Source: Haberlea rhodopensis
Taxonomy: Eukaryota > Streptophyta > Magnoliopsida > Lamiales > Gesneriaceae
DNA: 64,000 nt
Assembly: GCA_907163345.1 (NCBI GenBank)
Contig: CAJQUN010000008.1
Coordinates: 12,091,191-12,155,190 of the forward strand
Direction of reading: 5' to 3'
The notes under the pieces were generated by a model. That model was not told where the DNA came from. It was given only the letters and a program-made list of their open reading frames with translations, and ran no database searches. Made by a program: the position numbers and the translations under genes. Positions 32,769 through 41,756 of this stretch are shown here, piece after piece; positions within the stretch are counted from its first letter, which is position 1; each line of letters begins with the position of its first letter.

Positions 32769-35219
32769 TGTGATACCCGGGGATTAATGATGTTAATCCC
32801 GGTGTGGTGATAATCCTTAATGGATTTTATTTGTGGCAGTTATGAATTAATTGAGTTTTCTAGACTCTCGGGGATTTTAAATCCGATATTTGGAGTCGTT
32901 GGATCCGAGGGATGGTATTGTATTCTCCTCGTGGTGATAATCTTGGAATTTGGTCTTTGGTGGATTTGGGGTCCGGAGTACTTTGTACTGGGGCTGTTAA
33001 TGGAAATAGAGTTTGGGAGGTAATTATTGAAAATAAATGATTTTTAATGAGTCATGATGTATTTGTGAAGGGATTGGTATTTTGGAGTTTTGGTACTATA
33101 TATACCAAGTGGACTCGGTATTCCATCATTTGGCACGGAACCCTCCTCTCTCTCCCCTCTTTCCACGCTCAAACCCTTCCCCTATTTCCCTCTTTTCTCC
33201 CTTGGAGGAGAAATCGTTGGTGGCTTGGCTCGGGAGCCGGATTTCTCGAAGATAATCAGGTATTCATCTTCCCCTCACCTTTGTCTCCGATTTGGTAGTG
33301 GTATGGTAGTTTATGGTTGAGGTTTTGGTTGGTAATGGAGTTTGGGGGTTTTTGGTTAAAAATCCAATGTTGAGTTTTTGGAGTTTTTATTGGTTTTAAA
33401 TGGAGTATTTGAGGTGTTGAGGATGTTAGGGGTGTTGGTTTTGAGTTTGGGTGTGAAAAACACCATGGAAGCTCGAGATTTTCGGAAAATCGCAGGTGGC
33501 GATCGATCGCCGAGGAGGGGCGATCGATCGCGTGGTCTAGGTGATCGATCCCGAGCATGTTGGCGATCGATCACGAGGGTTGGCGATCGATCGTGGGGAG
33601 GCGATTTTGCCCACTGGACAGGGGCGATCGATCGCGCTAAAAGAGGCGATCGATCGCCGCCCGTAAGTTTTGGTTTTTTTTTGGAATTTTGGAAACTGTC
33701 GGGATTTTGGAATCGAGGTTTGAGTTGCCCGTTTCCGGGGCAATGTCTACATTTTAATGGGAATGCTATACTTTTAAAATGGATTTGGTTGGAGCCAAAG
33801 TTAATTAAACGGAAGTCTCGGTTGGATTTTTGGCTATCTTTTTAAACATGAAAAATGGAATATTTTGGGTATTATGCGTGCTTAGCCGGGGGGCTTTTAT
33901 TTTGGTAATCGTCATGGATTGACGATATGTTTGGGGGTTATGAACGTGCTTGGGCACGTGGTTGCATGTTTGTGTTTAATTGTGAGCTATTTATGTGTTA
34001 GCACATAAATCATTGGGTCGTGGGACTCAGGCGAGGTCGGACTCGAACTACGGAAGTATAAGGTACGTATAACATACGAGCATAGCCTGTTATAATATTG
34101 CAACTGTGAAATGCATGGTATTGAGTAATTGCAGTAAATGGATGTTGAAATGCATGGTATATGGCATTTGTAATAAATGGGTTGTGGAAAGTATAGTATA
34201 TGGTAATTGCTATAAATGGACATACATTGGGAACCATATGGTACCGTTGAGAGAGCAATGATTTGTGATGTTGTCGCCGTTGAGCGACCATCGGTCATGA
34301 CGCCGCTATTGTTGAGCGTGCGTGGGGTTAAAATGCTACTATTATGGAGCGAGCTATGAAACAGAAATGTGGAATAATTGGCTAGATTCATGTGATATCT
34401 CTAGTAACCTATTTGATGATTTAATCATATTTGATTATGGAACTGGTATAGCAGGGATGATTTTAGTTGATCAATGAGACGATCAACTGGCTTTTGAGAA
34501 TTTAATGGTTTGGTTATTTTGAGAACATGGACAATACAGGGGATCCGGATGAGGATGATACCATACAGGGAGTATCATTTAAATTCATGGCATTTACATT
34601 CTGTAAATTATGAATTGTTATATTATGATTATTGGATTGGTGGTATTGGTATGCTCACCCCGTGTGGGGGCTGTCTCTGTTGGGGCGGGTGATACAGGTG
34701 TAGCAGCAACTTTGGAGTTGAGCTCGGGCTGTTGATTAGAGGTACTTCCAGGATCGAGGTACCAGAGCTGGTTGAATAAGTACACAGATCCAGAGTTGAG
34801 ATCGAGGTGTGCTTGGGAGGTGCTTCCAGGATTGAAGTACCAGTAACGGTATCTGGTAGAGTATTTTATACATTAGATACACGCTTATTCATTGGGTGCT
34901 CTCATGTGAGTACGTTTTACGTGTATATGGAATGTATAAATGGGCATGGTTTTCTCTCTTCAGTTATGGTTTGCATGCAATTAAATACGAAATTGCTAAA
35001 TGAACTGAGAGTATGTTAGTGTATTATTAGGGTGCATACTATGAAAGTGGCTTTAGTTGGGGAAGTTGAATATTATGAGGTTCTAAAGCAAGAAATTTTA
35101 TAGATGGTAAATGATGCTATGCTTGTATATGGTTTCCTTCCCATGATAATATGATTGTATGCACTTAATGGCATGGATTAATACACTAATAACGGGTTAA
35201 GGGCTCGGGGGTCCTTACA
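32769..35219 (+). repeat. E5 5' LTR
   Basis: Starts TGTGATACCCGGGG and ends GGTCCTTACA. TATA CTATATATACC at 33097-33107, then a CT-rich leader. TCTCGAAGATAATCAG/GTATTC at about 33259 and AAG/GTACGT at about 34062 resemble splice donors. The palindrome cluster is at 33499-33657. Region 34230-34350 holds CGCTATTG..AGCG and GTCGC-cgttga-GCGAC hairpin units like those in the interior. Confidence 0.93.
33499..33657. repeat. GCGATCGATCGC palindrome cluster in E5 5' LTR
   Basis: Perfect palindromes at 33499-33510, 33520-33531, 33624-33635 and 33646-33657; degraded ones at 33541-33592 (GTGATCGATCCC, GGCGATCGATCAC, GGCGATCGATCGT). The 3' LTR cluster is longer by roughly 70 bp. Confidence 0.95.
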
Positions 35220-35223
35220 TTAG

Positions 35224-35235
35224 TGGTATCAGAGC
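35224..35235 (+). other. E5 primer-binding site (initiator Met tRNA)
   Basis: TGGTATCAGAGC, a perfect match to the common plant site, four bases after the LTR end. Its last five bases form the left arm of a hairpin, AGAGCA (35231-35236) with TGCTCT (35243-35248). E6 has the same arrangement at 53882. Confidence 0.93.
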
Positions 35236-35459
35236 AGTGGTTTGCTCTTTGGGGCTGTTGAGGGCCTGGAACACGCTGATAGGAATGGGTGGCACATATT
35301 TATGCATGATGATAGTTAGTGTTGTGTGGCACAACTATATTTCTTATGTGCGTTTATGATAAGTGTTCATAATTGGAATATGTTATCGCTAACCATGGTG
35401 GTTGCATGGTCATATGAGACATGGACTATGCATTACGGTTGCATATATATCGGAGTGAT
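35236..35459 (+). other. E5 leader next to the primer-binding site
   Basis: Non-coding. It is conserved with the E6 interior at 53894-54130 (TTGCTCTTTGGGGCTGTTGA, TTATGCATGAT, GATAAGTGTTCATAA), so the internal domain is a family property rather than local junk. Confidence 0.7.
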
Positions 35460-36545
35460 GATTTTAATGCTTTGCCGCTAATGTTGAAGCGATGGTAAAA
35501 TTCCGCAAGTCACATTTGAAGCGAGGTGCATTAAAATACACTCATGGCGATGTTCATTGGAATACGGGTTATGCATTACGGTTGCATGCATGACGTAGCG
35601 ATGTGAATACTTGTCGCTGTCATATTATAGCGATGAAGAATATTTGCCGCAAATATGTCGAAGCAAAGGATAATTATGCTGTCATATTACTATTGCGAGG
35701 GATATTATGCCGCTAATATGTCGAAGCGAGGGGTATTTCCGCTGTCATGATAAAATGAGGAGGAGTGGCGCCGCTTGACTACCACCGCGATGAAGAATAT
35801 TTGTCGTTTAAGCGAGGGATATTATACCGCTAATATGGTGTAGCGATGAGCTTTCCGCTGTCATATAATAGCGACGGAGGATATTTGCCGCTTAAGCGAG
35901 GGATATTATGCCGCTGGTATGTCGAAGCGAAATAGCGAAGAGGGATATTTGCCGCTTCTTAGCGAGGGATATCATGACGCTAGTTTAATGGCGATGGTTT
36001 ATGCCGCCGGGTATCTATATAGCGATGATCGCTAGTTTATTGGCGATGGTTTATGCCGCCGGGTATCTATATAGCGATGGTTCATTCCGCTAGTTTATTG
36101 GCGATGGTTTATGCCGCCGGGTATCTATATAGCGATGGTGCATTCCGCTATTCTATTGGCGATGGTTCATGCCGCCGGGTATTTATAGCGATGGTTTATT
36201 CAGCTATTCTATTCCCGATGGTTCATGCCGCCGGGTATTCATAGCGATGGTTTATTCCTCTATTCTATTGGCGATGGTTCATGCCGCCAGGTATTATACA
36301 ACGATGGTACATTCCGCTACATCTATGGCGATGGTTCATACCGCCGGATATCTATAGCGATGTTTTATGCCGCTGACTCTATGACGAGGGATCATGCGGC
36401 TGATTCTATAGCGATGGGTTATACCGCTATGTGTGTAGCAATGATTACGCCGCCTAAGAGCGGTCGATGCTACTTGTGTACCGCTGGTGGACGATGGATA
36501 CAGGTATGCCGCTATCTTGATAGCGATGAGGTATGGTATATTACT
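35460..36545 (+). repeat. E5 internal array of AGCG...CGCT hairpin units
   Basis: Repeated phrases GCGATGGTTTATGCCGCC, AGCGAGGGATATTATGCCGCT and TAGCGATGATCGCTA. From 36003 to 36350 it becomes a regular 56-58-bp tandem repeat (unit marks GCCGCCGGGTAT at 36003, 36055, 36113, 36171, 36227, 36283 and 36339). Each unit pairs AGCG with a following CGCT. The frames at 36053-36566 are repetitive peptides from this array, not proteins. Confidence 0.85.
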
Positions 36546-36800
36546 GTTTTATTTGCATTATTGTGAATACCATGTGTTGTTATATATTGTCATGTGTTTG
36601 ACGATGAGAATATGGATGTCGTGTATCGATATATACCGTCACGTGTTTGACGATGAGATTGTGAATGTCAGGTGTTGACATGTACCGTCACGAGTTGACG
36701 ATGTCTTTTGGATGTCATATGTTGACATATACCGTCACGGGGTGACGATGACATAGTGGATGTTTTATGTAGACGTGTATCGTCGTTTTGATGAATAATA
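36546..36800 (+). repeat. E5 internal array of TGTCA/TGACA and CGTCA/TGACG hairpins
   Basis: Four ~55-60-bp units alternate two stem-loops. One is TGTCA-(loop)-TGACA (for example TGTCATATGTTGACA near 36717). The other is CGTCA-(loop)-TGACG (CGTCACGAGTTGACG near 36687, CGTCACGGGGTGACG near 36734). Loops vary while the stems are kept. Confidence 0.85.
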
Positions 36801-38960
36801 TGTCTGGGTGTACGTATTTAGTCATATGGTTGAGTGCCGTTGATGAGGACATGGTAGTGTCTGGGTCACTAGTTGACGAGACCCTTATGCCAGGTTGCTC
36901 GAAGAATTATTGGGTGCGCCGTACAAGAAGTGTACCGCAACACATATTTGAAGTATATGTCTTATGAGTAGTAGTACCCTTGGGTATACACGCTGGGATG
37001 GCTAAGGCCAAGTGGTTGGTGGTAAGAGTAGTTATTGAGGAAACTACTCGTTTGTCATTGTGTTGTGTGATAGGCATGGTCACACCCACCCTGAGGGTGT
37101 GGAATAAGTCCTAATGGATTAGGATGGCATCGTGGTTGAGCAAGGACACCGGGATGTCCATTATGCTGTGGTGTTTTAGAGAAATATTGGGTGATGACCC
37201 ACTACTCTAATGGTTTGTACGGTATGGCATACCGGGTGGAACATATGATACGTTGGTAGGCTCGGTATAAGCCTATGGGGGCAGCGTATTGCTAGCCAGG
37301 TATCGTTGCAGTGATATAGTGTGCTTGTTGTAGCCATTATACTGCTCGCTGGAACCGATTTTGGTGAATCGTATGATGTTACAATGAGGGTAATAGTGGA
37401 GTCACTATGTCGCATGAGGTTTGAGGTAGGGAATACCTCACGGGGACGTTTATACGTCAAGTGTTTCGAAGGACTTGTACCGGGACAACTCGATTTTGTT
37501 GGGGGTACCAACGTGAGTGTCAACAAGTCGTTGTAGCTCTGGTTGAGCATCCTTGCATATGGGATACAACGGGAGTCACAATTGGAATTGTGGGATATAG
37601 CTAGTTGGGTAACACTACTATATTGATTTTATCTCCTGGAGAGATTTGGATTGTATTGTCATGGAGACAGCTGGTATAGGTCGTGTGTTGATTGTAAATC
37701 GGCCATGGTAAACATTACTGGTGTTGGACCGAGTAATGGATTTCTTACCTTTCGGTGAGACGTTCGAAGAGACGTCTCCGGAGAAATGCTCGATTATGGA
37801 GTACTATGGCATTAGTACAGAGCATTATTAGAATGAGTATACGTGGTGTATACGGGTTTTGATTGGGTAATAGTGGCATTGATGCACTATTCTAACCATT
37901 TGTATATTTATGGGTTCCGAGATATATTTTGGTATAAATATATCCAGGTTTTCCGAACGGTGGTTTGAGGTTGGAGGGTCATGGATTCATGACACTTTCC
38001 TTGTGAGGAAGGCGGTATTGATAAACCTACCGGTTGAATCTTTTGGGGGATTCGTGGTTTTGGTTTGTGTGGTGTTGATGTTGAAATCACACCTTTTTTT
38101 GGTTGTCAACCATCAGTCTCCGTGGGGTGAGAATAATTGAGGGTTGACAGTTGGTTTTGGGATTTTGGGTATGATTGGAGATACCCGAGTCTATTGCATT
38201 GTGTGTGCATGTTGTGTTGGTGCGTGGGTATGTATGCAGGTGTGGGTATACAAAGGCCAGCATTTTCTTGGTACTCGTCGAGCATCGGATTTATATGCTT
38301 TGATGAATGAACCTCCGGTGAGAGATTGTGGCACCTTGAGATTGGTAATCTCGATGGCACGATGTATTCTGAGGAATAATCGTGAGGTCCAGTTGACTTC
38401 CCCTGAGGAGGGATTGTTGTGTTTTGGGACCGTGGTAATTCTTGCTGGTTAATTCGATAGCCTCACTGTGTTAGGATTGTCCTAGGGTATGCGAGGGATG
38501 GCCAGAATTCGGATTGGTTAAGTGTCGTGGTTGACACGTGTGGCGAGAATGCAATTGATTGTTCTTGCATGTCCTTTCGAGAACTTGAGACCTTGTGGAG
38601 TCTCGATAGTGTGTTTGGATCAAGATGTGATTTCTTGGAACACACGGATGTGGACATCTTTAGAGATGTGCTTTGTGTTGATCGGTAGCGGTGAGTTGTC
38701 CGAACCGTGTTGCAAAATGGTACAACTGCTCCTTTGATGGAGGTATAATTGGAGTTTGGTAACGATGTATGTTTAACATCGTTGGCTATATCGTAGAGAT
38801 ATCGTTGAGGCGATATCTATTTTGGAATCACGAATGATTCGTTTGGTTTGCAGTCATGTTTGGATGACTGCTCTCGGGATGGTTAGCATCGGGGAATGCT
38901 GACGTCCTTTGTGGTTTTGTGACGGATTGGGAGATTACTCCATTCTAGGTTTTTGTGCAA
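36801..38960 (+). other. E5 internal domain: run of ~40 different short stem-loops
   Basis: No coding frame and no sequence repeat, yet inverted repeats follow one another. Arms (left/right starts): GAGTAGTT 37026/37042; CACACCC 37081/37095; CGGTAT 37220/37229; ATAGTG 37393/37403; TGAGGTA 37422/37434; CATTACT 37713/37732; GAGACGT 37757/37772; GTACTA 37801/37813; GTATAC 37837/37848; AATAGTG 37869/37885; GATATATTT 37921/37936; GTCATG 37978/37988; GGGTAT 38167/38181; GAGATT 38338/38347; ATGCAA 38549/38565; GTGTGTT 38609/38639; AACGATGT 38761/38776; AGATATCG 38797/38811; GAATCA 38825/38835; GCAGTCAT 38850/38864. Others have 5-bp stems. Average spacing is about 50 bp. Confidence 0.85.
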
Positions 38961-39104
38961 GGTCGGTATCCTCGTGGTTGGAATGTCGTTCATGATATGT
39001 TCGTGATTCGACGGTGTAGATCCGTTTTGATTATGTGGTTTTGGCTGTACATGGGGTACGCCTGTGCAAATTTTGAGGATGAAATTTTATTAGTGTGGGA
39101 TAAT
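38961..39104 (+). pseudogene. E5 remnant of the gypsy pol C-terminus
   Basis: TTTTGAGGATGAAATTTTATT at 39071-39091, coding NFEDEILL in one frame, is the conserved tail found just before the 3' LTR of Tekay/Del-type gypsy elements. It is followed by AGTGTGGGATAAT, a weakened polypurine region, and then the LTR. The rest of pol is absent upstream. Confidence 0.75.
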
Positions 39105-41616
39105 TGTGATACCTGGGGATTAATGGTGTTGATCCCCGGTGTGGTGATAATCCTTAATGTATTTTATTTGTGGCAATTATGAATTAATTGCGGTTTCTAG
39201 ACTCCCGGGGATTTTAAATCCGATATTTGGAGTCGTTGGATCCGAGGGATGAGATTGTATTCTCATCGTGGTGATAATCTTGGAATTTGGTCTTTGGTGG
39301 GATTTGGGGTCCGGAGTACTTTGTACTGGGGTTGTTAATGGAAATAGAGTTTGTGAGGTAATTATTGAAAGATGATTTTTAATGAGTCATGATGTATTTG
39401 TGAAGGGATTGGTATTTTGGAGTTTTGGTACTATATATACCAAGTGGACTAGGTATTCTGTCATTTGGCACGGAACCCTCCTCTCTCTCCCCTCTTTCCA
39501 CGCTCAAACCCTTCCCCCATTTCCCTCTTTTCTCCCTTGGAGGAGAAATCGTTGGTGGCTTGGCTCGGGAACCGGATTTCTCGAAGATAATGAGGTATTC
39601 ATCTTCCCCTCACCTTTGTCTCCGATTTGGTAGTGGTATGATAGTTTTTGGTTGAGGTTTTGGTTGGTAATGGAGTTTGGGGGTTTTTGGTTAAAAATCC
39701 AATGTTGAGTTTTTGGAGTTTTTATTGGTTTTAAATGGAGTATTTGAGGTGTTGAGGGTGTTAGGGGTGTTGGTTTTGAGTTTGGGTATGAAAAACACCA
39801 TGGAAGCTAGAGTTTTTCGGAAAATCGCAAGTGGCGATCGATCGCCGAGGAGGGGCGATTGATCGCCGAGGAGGGGCGATCGATCACGACGTGCAGCTGT
39901 TAAAATCCGTGACGATGAACAGTGCAGACGATCGATCGCGAGCATGTTGGCGATCGATCGCGAGGAGGAGATTTTGCCCACTGGACAGGGGCGATCGATC
40001 GCGCTAAAAGAGGCGATCGATCGCCGCCCGTAAGTTTTGGTTTTTTTTTGGAATTTTGGAAAATGTCGAGATTTTGGAATCGAGGTTTGAGTAGCCCGTT
40101 TTCGGGGCAATGTCTACATTCCAATGGGAATGCTATACTTTTAAAATGGATTGGTTGGAGCCAAAGTTAATTAAACGGTATTCTCGGTTGGGTTTTTGGC
40201 TATCTTTTAAACATGAAAAATGGAATATTTTGGGTATTATGCATGCTTAGCCAGGGGGATTTTATTTTGGTAATCATCATGGATTGACGATATGTTTGGG
40301 GGTTATGAAGGTGCTTGGGCACATGGTTGCATGTTTGTGTTTAATTGTGAGCTATTTATGTGTTAGCATATAATTCATAGGGTCGTGGGACTCAGGCGAG
40401 GGCTCGAACTACGGAAGTATAAGGTACGTAACGTACGAGCATAGCCTGTTATAATATTGCAACTGTGAAATGCATGGTATGTAGTAATTGCAATAAATGG
40501 ATGTTGAAATGCATGGTATATGCATTTGTAATAAATGGGTTGTGGAAAGTATAGTATATGATAATTGCTATAAATGGACATACATTGGGAACCATACGGT
40601 GCCGCTATTGAGCGAGCAATGATTTGGGATGTTGTCGCCGTTGAGCGAGCAATGATTTGGGATGTTGTCGCCGTTGAGTGACCATCGGTCATGACGCCGC
40701 TATTGTTGAGCGTGCGTGGGGTTAAAATGCTGCTATTATGGAGCGAGCTACGAAACATAAATGTGGAATAATTGGCTAGATACATGTGATATCTGTAGTA
40801 CCATATTTGATGATTTAATCATATTTGATTATGGAACTGGTATAGCAGGGATGGTTTTAGTTGATCAATGAGACGATCAACTGGCTTTTGAGAATTTAAT
40901 GGTTTGGTTATTTTGATAACAGAGACAATACAGGGGATCCCGGACGAGGATGATACCATCCAGAGAGTATCATTTAAATTCATGGCATTTACATTCTGTA
41001 AATTATGAATTGTAATATTATAATTATTGGATTGGTGGTATTGGTATGCTCACCCCGTGTAGGGGCTGTCTCTGTTGGGGCAGGTGATACAGTTGTAGCA
41101 GCAACTTTGGAGTTGAGCTCGGGCTGTTGATTAGATGTACTTCCAGGATCGAGGTACCAGAGCTGGTTGAATAAGTACACAGATCCAGAGTTGAGATCGA
41201 GGTGTGCTTGGGAGGTGCTTCCAGGATTGAAGTACCAGTAACGGTATCTGGTAGAGTATTTTATACATTAGATACATGCTTATTCATTGGGTGCTCTCAT
41301 GTGAGTACGTTTTACGTGTATATGGAATGTATAAATGGGCATGGTTTTCTCTCTTCAGTTATGGTTTGCATGGAATTAGATATGGAATTGCTAAATGAAC
41401 TGAGAGTATGTTAGTGTATTATTAGGGTGCATACTATGAAAGTGGCTTTAGTTGGGGAAGTTGAATATTATGAGGTTCTCTAAAGCAAGAAATTTTATAG
41501 ATGGTAAATGATGATATGCTTGTATATGGTTTCCTTCCCATGATAATATGATTGTATGCACTTAATGGCATGGATTAATACACTAATAACGGGTTAAGGG
41601 CTCGGGGGACCTTACA
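39105..41616 (+). repeat. E5 3' LTR
   Basis: Starts TGTGATACCTGGGG and ends GGACCTTACA. It aligns throughout with 32769-35219. Differences include a longer palindrome region (39834-40024) and a duplicated GTTGAGCGAGCAATGATTTG near 40640. TATA at about 39432. Confidence 0.93.
39834..40024. repeat. GCGATCGATCGC palindrome cluster in E5 3' LTR
   Basis: Perfect copies at 39834-39845, 39952-39963, 39991-40002 and 40013-40024, degraded ones between. The block GTGACGATGAACAGTGCAGA (39909-39928) occurs here and, slightly changed, in E6 (GATGACGATGTACAGTGC, 52571-52588), but not in the 5' LTR of the same element. Confidence 0.92.
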
Positions 41617-41756
41617 GGTCTGTTAAGATTAGTATTGATTAAGAAACCGGTTTCATTTGCTAACCCAAGTGAAATCAATCCTGGAAAATCGAAAAAGATA
41701 AATTTTAGTAGAGTGTTGATTCACCCCCCTGTAAACACTCTTGTTCGATCCTAACA

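Larger units (their letters stand above)
32769..41616 (+). mobile_element. E5: complete non-coding family A element (LARD-like)
   Basis: TSD GGTCT at 32764-32768 and 41617-41621. LTRs 32769-35219 and 39105-41616 differ by few substitutions and some indels, so insertion is fairly recent. A PBS follows the 5' LTR. The 3.9-kb interior has no gag, protease, polymerase or integrase frame. Just before the 3' LTR, CANFEDEILL remains, matching the conserved end of Tekay/Del-type gypsy polyproteins; this places family A in that lineage. Large LTRs plus a non-coding conserved interior match the LARD definition. Movement would need proteins from an autonomous relative, none of which is in this window. 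Confidence 0.92.
13851..41756 (+). mobile_element. E2: Sirevirus-like Ty1/copia, deleted at its 5' end and carrying three insertions
   Basis: Order: truncated 5' LTR, partial gag, PR, INT, RT, [E3], RNase H, spacer, extra ORF [E4], polypurine tract, 3' LTR [E5]. Proteins match E0. The 5' LTR lacks its first ~85 bp. A further internal deletion joins the LTR to the middle of gag at 14734/14735, removing the LTR end and the primer-binding site. E2 therefore cannot have moved in its present form. It lies inside E1, but its own target duplication cannot be checked because the left end is lost. Confidence 0.85.
31831..41756 (+). repeat. E2 3' LTR, interrupted by E5
   Basis: Two pieces: 31831-32768 and 41622-41756, about 1.07 kb together without the duplicated GGTCT. 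Starts TGTTGGTTCCAG and ends CGATCCTAACA. U3 begins with a short array of CAGATCGATG / CAGATCAATG / CAGATCAG units (31885-31935). The last piece carries the CACCCCCCTGTAAACAC tract also seen at the E0 LTR end. A 5-bp TSD for E2 cannot be read. Confidence 0.85.

Noticed and set aside
33378..33845. A 155-codon frame with GDRS repeats inside the E5 LTR
   Set aside because: The repeats are the GCGATCGATCGC palindromes in translation; the frame is not kept in E4 or E6.
35220..35250. tRNA gene near TGGTATCAGAGC
   Set aside because: This is the retroelement primer-binding site, complementary only to a tRNA 3' end; no cloverleaf is present here or at 12253, 53882, 61382.
36053..36566. Overlapping frames with repeated peptides such as MVYAAGYLYSDG
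   Set aside because: All come from the 56-58-bp tandem array in the E5 interior; no start context, domain or conservation beyond the repeat.
19839..40024. Spaced palindromic repeats as a CRISPR array
   Set aside because: Spacing is irregular, repeats are 12 bp and lie inside plant LTRs, and there are no cas genes.
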